NCBI RefSeq assembly: GCF_048771995.1
Contig: NC_133030.1
Location: forward strand, 54,406,001-54,470,000
DNA: 64,000 bases
Source of the DNA: Taeniopygia guttata
Taxonomy: Eukaryota > Chordata > Aves > Passeriformes > Estrildidae
Direction: 5' to 3'
Below the pieces are notes generated by a model. It was not told the origin of the DNA, made no database searches, and saw only the letters and a program-made list of their open reading frames with translations. How positions within the stretch are numbered: position 1 is the stretch's first letter; each line of letters begins with the position of its first letter. Positions 12,620 through 25,747 of the stretch are shown here, piece by piece. The translations under genes were made by a program, and so were the position numbers.

Positions 12620-12760
12620 ATTTTTAACTCATTTGAGCAAATGAGACAAAATCTCAGGGACCTCAGAAATACTGAGCTCCCTAAGTTCCATGAATATGAA
12701 GACCTGTTACCACTCCTAACACAGGAAAGGAACAGCAACTCATCTTTCTCTAGGTGTCTG
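12620..12760 (+). CDS. Candidate 47-codon internal exon, unknown protein
   Basis: A good acceptor (TGCTTTCTGTCCCCTTCAG) precedes 141 bases that are open in one frame and end at a good donor (GTCTG then GTAAGC). Both boundaries are phase 0. The peptide begins Ile-Phe-Asn-Ser-Phe-Glu-Gln-Met-Arg-Gln-Asn-Leu-Arg-Asp-Leu and has a central Glu-Leu-Pro-Lys-Phe-His-Glu-Tyr-Glu-Asp segment. It is hydrophilic with heptad-like leucines, as in a helical region, and has no low complexity. This is the most protein-like plus-strand segment in the left half. The flanking candidates at 7,869 and 17,422 are phase-compatible. The family is not recognised. Confidence 0.33.
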
Positions 12761-13618
12761 GTAAGCACTGAGCTTCACTTTAAGCTGTTGTTTGTAGAAA
12801 ACACAATTTTTGCTGTACACAGTATTACCTGTTTCTTTGATTGATTGCACTTGTCTGTTTTACTGTATGAAGATCCCAAGCAGGGCTCCATGACACTGAG
12901 ACTCAAGTTTATTTAAAGCCCAGGGGCAGGGCAGCCTTTCCATCTGTGTCGGACCTTGTCATGCCATGGTGCTTTGGCAGGAGAGGGATGAACAGAGGAG
13001 CAGCTGCTCTTCAGGTGTCCCCTATGGATAAACCTTGTACCACAGCCTGGAGATGCTGACCAGCAGTGATGGCCTGGAACAGGAACAATCAGGTGATACA
13101 AACCAAGACAGCCCTGGAATTCATCAGAGTGGTTTGGCTGCCTGTGCCAAAACCCAGTGAGTTTAGAGAGAACCCTGCCTGAACCTGACCTGGACCTGCC
13201 AGTTTGTTTGGTGTGTAAGTCTACTGGGAAGAATATGCCTGTGGAAGGATGCTAACAAAGTCAAATTTGGATGATGATGGATTAGTAGAGAGCGGGGTGA
13301 TGATGGGCTGTAATTTCTCTCTTGAACTTTGGAAGAATAAGAGGGTGAGGCAGCTGTAGACACTGCTCTTGGCAAGTTCCAGAATACCTCAGGATTGTGC
13401 TCAAAGCCTGAGTTTGTGCTGCTGGTGTAAGCCAGTGTGGGAAGTGACATGGTTTTGCTGGTGCTGGTGGTGCTCAGCAGGTATTTCAGGGCTGTGATAT
13501 GAGAGGGAGGCAGGGCAGCATGGACTGGGTGTCACACAGGCACACACTGCTGGCATGGAGGGGACATGCCTCTGGGGCTTACGGGGCTGGCACGGGTGTT
13601 GCAGCATCAGGTGGTTAC

Positions 13619-13740
13619 TGAATCACAGGGTCCAGGGCTGGGAGTGGATTTTTGAAATCCATCTGCCTGCCATCAGTGCCCCCAAACAGCAGCAGTGCTG
13701 GGGGATAGTCCTTTCTTCATCACCAGATGATCACAAGGTG
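13619..13740 (-). mobile_element. Degenerate CR1-like 3' fragment
   Basis: TGAATCACAGGGTCCAGGGC followed shortly by GAAATCCATCT resembles the reverse complement of an old CR1 tail (AATCACAGAAT, then GG.TGG.AG, then an ATCCATC motif). Similarity is loose and decays after about 60 bases, so both identity and boundaries are tentative. Confidence 0.3.
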
Positions 13741-15185
13741 TTCTGAGTCTCTCTGTCACTGGTGCCATGATAAAAACCTGGTCCCAGGCTCTCTCAGTTA
13801 TGAGGTCTCTGTGACCTTTAGAACCTATTTCTGATCTGGTTCAGCCATCCATGCCTAGCACCTGGAATTGCTTCCATGTGGAGCAAAGTCTGATGTCCAT
13901 GAGCTGGAATGCTGCAGAGCATGTGTGCCCTGCATGGGTGGAGTGTAACCCTGTGTGCTGAGGGCACTGATGCAGACTCTGAAGATAGAACTCGCTGGTC
14001 TTGTTGCTTCAGGATACAAAGGCAAGAGGGGCCAAACCCAGGTTGTTAAGATATGTCACCGAATCATAGAGTGAACAAAAGGAAAAGCTTATCCTGAGGA
14101 TACTGGCAAAGGCAATCCCCTAAGCATGGGGCCTTACTCCACCGCAGGGTTTCACCCAAACAAAAGGGATCCATTTCTTTTCAGGCAGTGAAATCAATTA
14201 AAAATAAACCAATAAAAAATTACGAAGGTATTTTTCACACAGGAACTTTAAAGCAAGGAAGAAAACTCCTCCATTCAAAAAACAAATCCAGGCACAATTC
14301 CCAAGGTGGGAGTTACAACAGAAGCTATTTTCCTTTAGTAACATTCACAGCAGAATTCCCTTTATTGCAATGTAATGGTCACAGCACACAGTGCATTGGC
14401 ACAAATTACATAGTTTAGGCAGACATAAACTTGTAGTCTGAATGTCTTTTAAAGTCATCTGTTGTTTTTGTGCTATCTCCTTTCTTATTTCATCTCCTGC
14501 TTTACTTATAGGAAGAAGAAAAAGACCCCAGCTCAGTGACCAGGGCTGTGTGTACCTGTGTTCAATGAGAAATCCCCATTACATAGAGACAAGACTCTGA
14601 CCCCCAGCAAAGACTGGCAGCCTTTGCTAATCATGAAAGGATGTTACCAGTTTCAGCATCACACTGTTTTTACTAAAAATAATTAAAATATCTATATTTT
14701 TCTTGTGTATTCACTGGATAGATTTGGCCACATCCACTGTATAATTATTTTTGGTGCTATTTTCATGTAAAAACACCTATTTTTCCCCTTGTAGTTCGTG
14801 TAGGTCTTTTCTAGAGCAAGAAGGAAGCCCAAAAGGCAACTGCAGTTATATACCCAGAAAAGCAGTGGAGAGAAAAGGGCCAGGTGTAACACATGAAACT
14901 GTCTGCATTTTTCTGTCACAATTCCAACACCAGGCTGAAAATATCCCATGGCATTTACAAGAATCTTAAAAAAAAAACCACAACACGAAGATATTCTTGC
15001 CTTTGTTCAGATTCCTGTCAGTTCAGAAAATTCATATTAACGCTATTCATGCTAATTATTATTCCTGAAACAAAACCCACATAGCACAATGTCGGGAATT
15101 ATTTTTTTCTTTGGGATTTCTTTTGTGGTGAGCATTGTGTTTGCCTCTACAATACACTTTTCCATTTGTTTTCATGCAGTTTCAT

Positions 15186-15270
15186 AACTCCTACCAAAAA
15201 AAAAAAACAAACAAACAAACCAAGAACAAGCAAACAGGGAAAAAAAAACACCAACCAAATAAAAAACCTT
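15186..15270 (+). repeat. A-rich / (AAAC)n low-complexity tract
   Basis: An A12 run is followed by four CAAA units and further A-rich sequence including A9. It could be a decayed retroposon tail or simple expansion. No element body is recognisable on either side. Confidence 0.75.
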
Positions 15271-16435
15271 CCCCAGAAATGCCAAAAACTTTTGATTGAT
15301 AACTTTGCACAAATCCCTACTTCCTTCAACACTATTTTTCACAGTACAAATGATATGCACAGCTCATCCACTGGTGCAGCCCTGCAGCTTGAAAGGTGTT
15401 TGCTGTATTATCTCACTCAGATAATTATGTAGGCACTGGTGAACATCACTTTGAAACAGTCAATAAAGCAAGGTGAAAGCCTGAATTATCTTTGTTTTCA
15501 CACATTTTGGAAGGCTGATAGAAAATTCAAGCAGCAACACCGAGAGGAGCATTGTACATGCACATTTAGCTGTGAAGAGTTGCTTCAGCTCAGCTCCATG
15601 GAGCCCACAGGAGCAGTTACAAGACCAGATGTTTTTCTCCTTCATGAAACAGTGCTGGCCAGCATGCAATTCTAAGCAGAAAAATGCTGGGATTGCTGGA
15701 GATACAAGATCTCTTTGTGATGTGAGCTCTGGTTTTACACCTGATCCTGCTGTATGCAAGTGCTGCAGGGCTGCACAGATTGACCCGGGGGGTGTGAGCT
15801 GGAAATAAACCCCAAATCCAAGGTACATCTGCACACACCTGTCAGCCCCCAGGAGAAAGGGTGAATTTCTGGTCCCACTGAATCTGGTAGGAATCTTCTC
15901 ATCAACTTCAGTGCGCTTTTATTTGCCTGTCTGGTTGTTTGGCTCCAAACTCCACATTTTTATGTCTTGAGCAAAAAGGCAAAAAGAGTGTTCCTGCAGC
16001 TGTTGGTAGTAATAAGTCTCTTCAAATCAATCACTAGGGAAGAACTTCTCTCATTTATACAAACAAAGCCAATGTAATGTAGGGATGTCAAAAAGCAACC
16101 ATGGCTGGCACCTGCAGGGAGGCTGAAAAAGTCAATTCAGGATGACTTTAGAGCTGCAGTTCTGTATTGACTTCCAAAGAGTCTTCCCTGCATGTGAATG
16201 GTGGGGTTTAGCCAGGAAAATGCTAGAGCCAGCTACAGGAAAATGCAGTTATAGGTGATGATTATAGATAAAGAGTGTCTCTCAGGATCTCCCTTGCTTT
16301 CTGCTCCAGACCAGAGGAGTTGTTTAGACTGGAAAGCAAGCAGCATGTGGAGTTAAGACATGGTTTTAACTTCCATTTTCTTTTAAAGGTGGCCAATTGT
16401 AACACTTCATAGAGATGCCACAAGGTCTGTTGTAG

Positions 16436-16500
16436 ATGTGTTTGGTTGGTTGTGGGGTTGTTTTGTTTCGTGGGTTTTTTATTGGTTTTTTTTTCCCCCA
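16436..16500 (+). repeat. T/G-rich low-complexity tract
   Basis: The tract is built of GGTTGGTTGTGGGG, GTTTTGTTTCG and a T8 run ending in CCCCCA. It is simple-sequence DNA without coding content. Confidence 0.65.
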
Positions 16501-16720
16501 AGGGTGAATTTTATTTTTCTTGGAACAGTTGACTTTGGTAGCTTTCTAAGGAAATTAAGTCCAGATATTTTTTTCTGCACTTTTGAATGGTAACTAAAGT
16601 AATGCTGCTGGCAATGTGAGGGCTGCTACTGAGTCAAAGGACAGCAAAGGTTCCTGTGCTTGCCAGCAAAGCTCCCTCTGGGATGAGTCTGGCTTGGCAA
16701 AGAGGGTTCCATGTGGCCCT

Positions 16721-16805
16721 ATATATATTTTATGTATACCTGTACATATCTGTATCTATCCCTATACCTCTATATCTATTCTTGTGTGTGTGTATACCTA
16801 TAGAA
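16721..16805 (+). repeat. Degenerate TATA/CTATC-rich repeat
   Basis: Imperfect TATATAT, TATCTATCCCTATA and TGTGTGTGTATA units follow one another over about 85 bases. It is a mixed and interrupted microsatellite. Confidence 0.7.
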
Positions 16806-17421
16806 AGACAGGAGTTTTTAAAAACAAAAAGCTAAACTCAAGGAAATTAACCACTTATCGAGTCGCAATGGGCTGTGCTTATTCAGAAACATTTTCATTT
16901 AAAAATACTTGTGTTAATTAAATATTTTCCATGAGATCAAGATTCAGAAGGATTCTCTCAATATACTGTGTATTTTTTAGGAGTGTGGAGAGGATGGAAG
17001 ATGAAGTTAAGTATCAGAAGCATCAGCAACACAATATATGAGCATTGCAGTGAGTATTTAAAGAGTAGATTGAATTTTTTGCTGGGTTCATGCCTTGGTG
17101 AATGGTTTTCACTGGTACCATGATGAAAACCTGTCCTTCTGTCCATATTTTGAATGTGGAACAGAAAGAGCTCTGTGAGTATTTCTTGTCAATAAGGATG
17201 AATTCTGGGATGGGAACAGGGAATTTTTCCTAGGCAATTAGTTTAGTAGCTTTGTGCACTCTGCCATACTAAGTGGTTTGATGGTAGTTTGAGGATAGTA
17301 TTGGGATCATCTGTTAGTCAGATTTCAAGTTAATTAACCAGCCAATCTGCTCACACTGGAAGGGGGCTCGTGTATGATTATGAGTCATCCAGTTGGGTAA
17401 CTGATATTTGTTTATTTTTAG

Positions 17422-17484
17422 GCAGACTATGAGGCACCCAGACACTACAGCAATGGGTTCCAGATCAGTACTTTAAATATATGA
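17422..17484 (+). other. Candidate terminal coding segment
   Basis: After an acceptor-like ATATTTGTTTATTTTTAG (ending 17,421) a phase-0 frame reads Ala-Asp-Tyr-Glu-Ala-Pro-Arg-His-Tyr-Ser-Asn-Gly-Phe-Gln and stops at TGA 17,482-17,484. It would join in phase to the 12,620-12,760 candidate as a last coding exon. No clear polyadenylation signal was noted soon after. The segment is short and could be chance. Confidence 0.15.
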
Positions 17485-20400
17485 AATATACGGGTGATTT
17501 GGACCTTGCAGATGAGAGGAGTGTCCTCTTTCTCACAACCTCTCCCTTTGTAGAAGATGAGGTCACGCTCATCACATGAAGACAAATTCCTTATCCTAAG
17601 TATAGTTAAGGCTCATTCCTGAAATATACAGAAAGCATTATTTTGGGATGGATCTGTATGTACTCTTGTAGTCCTTGGTAGGCCCTGCATTTCTAAGTGA
17701 AAGAGTTGGTCTTACCTGTGTAAGAGTATAAAATTGTGTGGCCCTGCATTAATAGCACCCAAAATTTTTTGTGCTTTATTCTTGAAACGTGGTGCTGAAA
17801 ATGTGGGTCCATGAAAGTATGAGAGGCTGGCAAAAGTGAGGCAAAGAAGGTACAGTGAGATTTGGGAACAGAGGTGGGGGCCTTGGGTACCATTGAAACA
17901 AATTGCCTGTCTTTGGAGGTGATCACACTCTATAATCCCTTTAATGAATGCATCAAACTCCTTTCCATACTTAATTAGGCACCAGTCCTTTCCCACTCTG
18001 GAGCCACCAGCTTCTTGCTCCCACCTTAAACGGATTTGTGGCCAGCTCATTTGTTCTTGTGCCCATGCTGACTTTCCTTCAGGAACTTTCCTTATAGGGC
18101 ACATCACAATTTGTTTTGTCAAGAACAGGAGGAAAATTTTTCTTGTCCACATTTCTGCATAAGAAACTTGGAAACAGAAGGAAGGCTTTGTCTAACAGGG
18201 ACTTTTCCAGGGGCCAGTGCCACCTCCTCAAGAGGAGTAAGTACTTTTCTTAGTTTCACTTTCCTTTCCTCAACTTTTGCCTCCTCCATCCTTTTCTGTA
18301 TCTCATATTTCTCCCACTGGCCTCCTGTTTTGTTTTCTGTGGCACCTGGCTGTGTGCATTCCCTGTCACTTCTGTCCCTTTGCTGATGGGCTCAGACACA
18401 ACCCTGCCATCTCCGGGGTAAGGCAGCCTCCCATCCTCTCTGTGTGGAAGGACAGCAGTGGAGGGAAGGTGACATAGGCTTCATGGCATGTTTCTGGGCA
18501 AAACATGGGGTAGGGGGACATCAACATCACCCATTCCTCCGCAGAAGTGACTTCGGACCATGCAGGATGACAGGAAGAAATGGAGACCTGGCAGCTTGTT
18601 TACATTGCTGGAGACCATGAGTCCCAAACATTTATCTGTGGATGTGAGATATGGAGCATTAATTAAACTGTGTAAACAACCATTTATTCATTCTTACTCT
18701 ATAGCCTGGTGCAGAGAAAAATTAAGTGCTGGGAATTAGGTATCTTTCTGGAAAAGTGTAATTTTTGTAAGAATTGCATTAAGCAAAGAGTTGACCTAGT
18801 TTAGAATTCCCCTTTTGTGTATTTATGTCTTAATATTGTATTTTTAACATTGTTTAGTGTATTTTGTGTAAGCAGTCAATTAGCAATGACTTTATTTAAC
18901 TATTACAAAGATGATTTCCATATTTTATTAGTATTTGTTTTAGCATTGTAACTGCATAAGCACAGTCTTCTCCTTAGTTTCCAGATGGAAACAGCTGCAT
19001 TTTCCTTTTCCTGAAATGGGTTCTTTGAGGATCTTTCCTTGAAATTATTTTGCTCTATACATTTCATATTTGATCACTTCTGCAATGAAATTTAATGAGT
19101 TTTCCTTATAACAGTTTCCAGTCCAATGGCACTGCAGCATCATGATTCTGGCAAATACTATGAGAAGACTTTTAAGTAAAGTTTTTCTGTGTTGTGGTTG
19201 CAATAGGATTTGAAGAAAAATGTTGATAATTATGGTGAAATTAAAGGGAGGTCATATTGTGTATGGTTTCAGACTCTGAAACACATTCTCACAGCGGTTT
19301 CACCCCAGCTGGTGATGGTCATGGAATCACATGAAGGAGGTTTAGTATTGGGTGACTGGCAGGGGGTTTTCTGTGAGCCACAGAGGCCTGGAAATGTCAG
19401 TGGGATGGGAGAAGCCTTTGGGCTCCTGGCTCAAGCCAGTGGCACACATCTCCTGCTATTACAAACACCCAATTAAATCAGCAGTGTTTTTAATAAACAA
19501 TTTAAAAATATCAGACGTAGCAAAACAAACATGGAGATGACAGAACCAGTGTTGTTTTTAGAGGTGGCAGAGAACAGAACATCCTTTTATTGGAAACACT
19601 ACACATCCAGGGGGAAAGCAGCTCCTTTGCAGTGTCTCAGTTTCCCCAGAAACTGCTCACACAGTCTCAAGCAGTGCTGGCCCGTGGAAACCCATGTGCC
19701 AATGTTTGTAGAAGCATGGGCTTCCCAGATCTCCCAGGGATATTCTGTCTATCTGTCACCTAAATAAAAATTCCTCTTGCAATTCTTGCATGTGAAGGCT
19801 AAAAAGATTTGGTAATAACTCAAGAAATAAGATTTAGATAGAGAAAAAGAAGGGTTTTTGGTCACCCACAAGCAGTCGATCATTTTGAATGTTAGTGGCA
19901 CAAATCATACCTGGGCCTTGCCTTGTAATCTGTTATTTTAGCTGATGATTAAGAAGTAGGGAGCTGCCATGCTTTCCACCTTGGCAGCTGCAGCTCTGGG
20001 CTGGGTTTGGCCACTGATGTGTGAGAAAAGACCACTTCAGGTCGTGTTGATGCTTCAGTAGTTTGAAAACCTGCTGATGACTCCTTTTTAAATAAAGGAA
20101 TGGGCCAGCCCTCACTGCAAACTCCTGAACATCCCAAATACAGCACAGTATTAAATAATTTCCCCGAAGTAACCTTCCAAAGTTAGGATGCAGATAACTC
20201 TGCCTGAGGGGTAAGAAGTGAGGGGTGAGGTACTTCCATGGAAGATCAAGAAATGAACTAAAAGGGGCTGGTGTCTTTCTGTGAGTGTTGGCCATTGAAC
20301 TCTCAGTATCACAGGCGTAATCTCTGGGGGCTTGGGGAGAATCTAGAGAGACCAGTGCTATCTTTTAGTCTAAACTTTGATTTTATTATTGGACTCTACA

Positions 20401-20860
20401 CTTTGAAATAAAATGCACTTAAAAAGTATTAAGTAATGATTTCCTTTTGTCAAGGACTACTGGTTTAATTCTTGGGCTGTTTAACTCTTGGGTTGGGGTG
20501 CTCCTTGCCTACCTCTGCTCCTCAGCTTTAACAGTCCCTCAGCTCCGAGGCACCTTTTGGAGCAATGACCAGGTTGTTATGAAAAAGGATGGTCCAAAGC
20601 AAAACAAAGACCTAGCTGATTCATGAAAATTTACAGGGAGTGGGGGCAAATATCTGTTTAGCTCCATTTCAGTTCTCTTGGCATAAAGTTAAGATGTGTG
20701 AAATGTCCTGGAGGATCAGTCCTTTGGGTGACTTCATGCAGGTGTGACACTGAGTGATGCAGAAAGCCTGTCTGGTTTTCTTTGCTCCTGACCCTTCTTC
20801 CCCACCTGTCCCAGCACCATCCCCAGTTGTCACTGCCTCACCTGGACATTGGGCCCTGCT
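17485..20860. other. Non-coding AT-rich flank
   Basis: No exon, RNA gene or recognisable repeat is visible. The stretch around 18,800-18,975 is unusually AT-rich (TTAATATTG, CAATTAGCAATGAC, TTTATTTAAC) with homeodomain-like ATTA cores. That is compatible with a regulatory element but is not evidence of one. Confidence 0.5.
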
Positions 20861-20880
20861 CAGACTCCCTTGGGAGTCTG
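20861..20880. repeat. Perfect 9-bp-arm inverted repeat
   Basis: CAGACTCCC and GGGAGTCTG are separated only by TT, giving a near-palindrome of 20 bases. The loop is too small for a stable RNA hairpin with all nine pairs. It is more likely a chance or cruciform-type palindrome. Confidence 0.8.
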
Positions 20881-22368
20881 GAGAGGTGTTTTAATCCTCC
20901 TTCCTTCACAGGAAAGAGGCAAGAGTACAATAAAAATCAAATCTCTTCACTGGAGCCTGGGCAAATATTCAAGTCTCTGGCCTCTGCAAGTTATTTTTGT
21001 TTAATAAAATGCAGCAGAGGAGGATTTCTCAGGAGACTCTCTGCTTCACTCCATACTGCAGGGTCAATATTTTAACAACTTATTTTTCCTTGCATTTGTA
21101 CTCTTAGAGTAAGTGTTTGTGCTGGGATGGCTGAGGTGGGACTGACACCACTGAAATGCAGGGAGAGGGGAGTTAGCAGCTGTGACCCTCAGCATATCAT
21201 GCAAAACCACCATGAACAAAATGCCCCAAACACAGGCTCCAGCCATGAACAGTGGGGACTTTCTTGGGCACTTCTAAATGCAGCAGTCCTAAGAGTCCAC
21301 AACATAAAATTATAGCAGAACTAACTGTGGTTCAATAGAGAGAGGTGAAAACATGAAAATCAACAGATATAAGGTATTTGGGGTTACCCAGGGCTGAACT
21401 CAGTCCCTCACACAAGATTCTTTTAAAAATAAAAGCAATGAAATTATTTAGAAAACACAGAATTGATTAGCACAAAAGGTCTGTTGTCATGGACTCAGGG
21501 TTCTGTAGATTCACATGGCAAACTAAAAGGTCATTAATAAAGTCTAAATAATAAGTGAGTCAGGTTTCTGCCCATATTGGGCAGAAATGCAGTGGGTACT
21601 AGGTGAAGTAAACATTTCTGGGGGAGTGGTTAACTCTCAGGTCTGCCCTGCTCAAGCATTTCTCAAATCCCAGAAACAACTAAGTTACTAAAATGGGTGT
21701 AATGTACTTTATCTTATAAAAGTTGTGTAGTTAGGGAAATTGAAGGTAAGGATCTAGCCAATATCTTCATTGTTGGGCTTCAGTTTCTTATTTTCTTTCT
21801 TCCCTCTCCCTGTTTCCTCTTCTCTGTCTGCTTGTGGGCCTAATTCAGAGTCTGGATTAGGCAGCCAAGACTGCATTTTTCTTAGAGTACTGCAAGGGTG
21901 CTCAGGAAGGCTGAGCAGTGCCCTGATCAGCCCAATGCTGGTACAAATCATCTCAGAGGAAATTGTAGGAGTGTGAGCTATGCTCTTTCTTTCACAATGA
22001 GATGGAGAGGAAGAGTCAACACCACAACAGCTGCTGTCTTTTGTTTCTGCAGGTCTTCCCTCTTGCTCTCCATTTCTGTGCTCTTGACTTTTTAATTTTT
22101 TTAGCTCTGGAGAAACAAAGGAGAATAACATCTCCTGTGGTCCATTTAAAACCTTTCCCTTAACCTTTTCCCTTTTTGCCAAAATGGACAGTTGTTGTCA
22201 CCTCTGGTACCTTACAAGAGCCAGTCAGAGAGTGACTTTCCCTGAGAGTAGGTCATCCTGTAAGCAGGGAAAATAATGAAGCCTGTTTCTCTGCAGATCT
22301 ATGTTCCTATCATGTAAAGGGCAGTATTGACTTTTAAGCTAATTATACTCAAATCTACTGTTATCTCT

Positions 22369-22400
22369 GCATAAAGCATAAAGCATAAAGCATAAAGCAT
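22369..22400 (+). repeat. (GCATAAA)n short tandem repeat
   Basis: Four perfect heptamer units GCATAAA are followed by a partial GCAT. It is a simple tandem array in non-coding DNA. Confidence 0.95.
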
Positions 22401-23519
22401 GTCATGCCCTGCAACTTCTTGGCTGAATGTTCTTCAGCCACTCTGCCTTCCTGACCTCCCCACGCTGATCTGCTGCCTTCAGCCTTTCATCCTCCTTTCC
22501 ATCTTCTCTGCACTTTACAGCCTCTGTGTTTTTCTGCTGCTCCAGGTTTCTCTTGAGATTGTTTTGTCATTCCCTCCTCGTTTTTAACCCATCCCCTCCC
22601 CTGATTTGAACCTTCTCTTTGAGGGGCTGTGTGAGCTGCTGCTGTCAGCATAAATAGCAGCAGGGCTGTGGTTGAGCAGTAACAACTCCCAGCACATGGG
22701 GAGCTCCAGGGAAACAGGGAAATACCTCACCCCACTCCTCCACAATCTGTGAGCTCTCAAGGTCTTTCACGTCCCACTAACCACAACACTCTCCAGAACT
22801 TGCTGTGCTCCAGAGATGGGACCCACCAACAGCCCATCTCCACTGTTGACCATCCATGCAGTGACCACAATCCAGCTAGGGAATGTCCTTTTCCTGCTGC
22901 TGCCCCTGTGCAGCTCTGTCACACAGCTCTAGGCAGCACAGGGCTCACCCAGCACTCGACAGCGGGGACAGTTCCTACCACTGCTACCAGGGCTTACACC
23001 ACACAGCAGCTAAAGGTGGAAGAACTGAGCCACAGCTGCTCCCTGGTTTTCAATCAGCCCTTTGCACTGTGCAGTGCACTTCCTCAGTGGCTGCTATCTC
23101 TTATTATACATTTTTAATTGATTAATTTTTCATCCTTATCCTAAGGTCGCACATGGCAGTCATTGTCAGCACCTCGTGTTCATTTCATGTAAAGCTATAT
23201 TTAGACATTTCCTGGATGACATATCCCTAATCTACAGTGTCCTTTTATGGCTCATATTAAGTCAGACTTCAGACCTTTAGGCCAGGATTGGGTTAGTCCT
23301 TGACTGGACCACAAGGTGGGCTGCTCAGGAGAAGCTGGTTGGTCCCACCAGTGTGACCACAGTTACACAGCTACATGAGGCTTCCTGGCTTTTTCACACT
23401 GCTTTTGGCATGGCAATATCTTGCCCTAATCCCTTCCTATTTCTATGCCTGTCTATGGCATACTGCCTGAGGGTGGCTGTGAGGATCCTGTCTTTGGCCT
23501 TCCCCACAACAGCACCACT

Positions 23520-23565
23520 GTGGCTAGTTAATTGGCTAGTTAGTTGGCTAGTTAGTGGTTAGTTG
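23520..23565 (+). repeat. TTGGCTAGTTAG short tandem repeat
   Basis: About three imperfect copies of a 12-base unit (GGCTAGTTAATT, GGCTAGTTAGTT, GGCTAGTTAGTG) are followed by a decayed GTTAGTTG. The array is local and non-coding. Confidence 0.85.
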
Positions 23566-24647
23566 ATGCACTGGTGTACTCACCATGGCACTGTATTTCC
23601 CCTTTGCTTTGCCCTTACAACATTCCACACATAATTCACCCCTGCCACCCCACTCCCTCCCCCTCCTCTCGCCCCACAAGGGTTTTAAAGCAAAGTGATA
23701 TTCTAGAAATAGGGTGACAGGAGCAAAATCATTAGAGGTCAACTTGGGAAAGTCCAAAATCATGGTCTCTGCTTCCTGGCCACTGGTTTTTCTAAATCCT
23801 GTAAAAATTAATCTAAGCCTGAAGGACTTTACTTTCTATTAAGTGCCCTTGAAATTGGCTAATGGGGGAAAGAAGATTGAAGGGTGAGAGATGTGCATTT
23901 CCCAGCTGATCTCATAAGCTTATTTCTATAGGAAATCGGTATAAAATGTAAAAGGGAGCAAGTCACGTTAAAATAACAGTTGTACTTGATCCTTCACATA
24001 CATGATGCTTTTAATACTTTCTCTCCCTTCCAATAGATTAAGGGGGGCACACAGGGCTGAGATGCTCTGCCTGAAGCCTCGGGCTTCATTTGCCAAGCTG
24101 AAGTTGAGTGAGCACATTTGAGCCCCTGGGGCTGTGCCTTGCATCAGGAGCAGCACAGCTCGTTCTGTCTGAGCCCTGCTCCTATCAGCCACTGTGCTAT
24201 GTGATGCTGGGGGACACGTGGAGGGAAACAGGGTCTCTTCCAGAATATGTGAAAAGGTAGGTTTGACATAAGATTAAATCAATAAGAGGAAGATGGATGA
24301 GCATTCATTACCTGTATTATGGAGGAGACTGTTCTAAGAGAAGGAAAAGTTTACCTTAGGATATTTGTTCCCCTCCTCTTTGTTGTACAGCTGCTTGTCA
24401 GTCAGTTCTTTGGCTGTCACGGTTGGGAGTGTGTGTTTCAAGGTGAACTGTTGCTTATTTCAGTTTGCCTTAAAATGTTGCTTGGCAAACCGAGGTAGTT
24501 CAGGAGATGATTGATGAGCAATGAGACAAGCATGCAGCAGAGATAGGCTGGACAGCTGGGATGACTTCAGCCTCAGTCCAGAGCTGATCCTATCATTTAA
24601 AGGGCAGGATTGGGTCAAAAGGAAAAGGGATGCTAAAGGAAAAATAT

Positions 24648-25087
24648 TGTAAATGCAGGCAAACCCGGTGGGAAGAAATGATGATGCCCAACTCTAGTTC
24701 AGAAGGCTGAATTATTTCTTTATTATTACTGTGCTACAATGCATTAATATACTCTATAAAGGAAGATACTAAAACTACATACCTACTTTCTCTATCATAT
24801 CTAATTCACAGCTCATGACCCTGTCCATGAGAGTCCAGACACAGGTGGGTTGGATTGGCCATCAGGCTCAAACAATCCTCACCAGAGTCCAATCAAGCAA
24901 TCACCCCAGGTAAACAATTCTCCAAGCACATTCCACATGAGAAAAAACAGGAGCAGAAATAGAAATTGTTTTCTCTTTCTGTCTCTCTGTGCACCTCTGT
25001 GAAAAATCCTGAGAGAGAGAAATGTGCTTACTGCAGAAAAAGAATGAATAAAGGAGAGAAAGAGAGAGTTTCAAAGGCTGTGATACA
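24648..25087 (-). mobile_element. Solo LTR of an endogenous retrovirus, passerine type
   Basis: The plus strand shows, in order, a GGTGGGAAGAAATGATGATG lead-in, TTCAGAAGGCTGAATTATTT with an A/T-rich stretch, GGATTGGCCATCAGGCTC, CAATCACCCCAGGTAAACAA, GCACATTCCACATGAG, and CTCTGTGCACCTCTGTG before GAAAAATCCTGAGAGAG. From memory these match, in order, the reverse complement of an abundant passerine LTR family. The AATAAAG on the minus strand (near 24,715) would be its polyadenylation signal. Ends are approximate: it may start TGTAAATG and end GATACA, giving TG...CA termini. I see no clear target-site duplication and no gag, pol or env frame beside it, so it looks like a solo LTR. Assignment to a named family would need a repeat library. 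Confidence 0.65.
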
Positions 25088-25747
25088 GTAGTCACCATAG
25101 TGATGATGAGGGAGGGAAGCAGAAGAGAAGGCAAAGTCAGTTGAGAGTGAAGACGTTCAAGGTTTAAAAGGCAGCCTGCTGGCTTTGTGCATGTCTAGGA
25201 ATCCTAAAGACTGGGCAAGCACCATCTGGCATCTCCAAGCCTTTCTGCTGCTATTGGTTTAATTTTGTAAAAATTCATTTCAAGTTATTATTTGGATCAT
25301 CATTTAAGAGTTACAATTAACTTTGGTTAAAGAATATTCTCTTTTGATACAAGTGACTCTTGGCCAAACTTGACCAACTTTGTAGTGAGATTGGTACAGG
25401 TGGAAAAATATTCCTTGTGGCCTCCTTCCTGTCTTTTGGTAGTGCCTTTGAGTTGCTAATGCATTTTCTTGCTGTGAAGGGTGGATTGGCCTCCTGATGG
25501 TGTAATTAGAACATGGCTGCACACCAGCCACAGGAGGATCTGCAGCTCTGTGGCAGACCCCTTGCCCCCTCAGTGGGTGGAGATGTCAAGGTAACATCAG
25601 AAGGATCAGAAGAAGAACCCAAAAACCACTATACTGAGATTCCAGTTATGAAAAAATAGGAGACACTGAAAAGAGGAGACCATCCTTGGATATACATTTC
25701 CACTTTAGAAGAAATTGCAGCAGTTTTAGACATGATCATCCCTTCAG

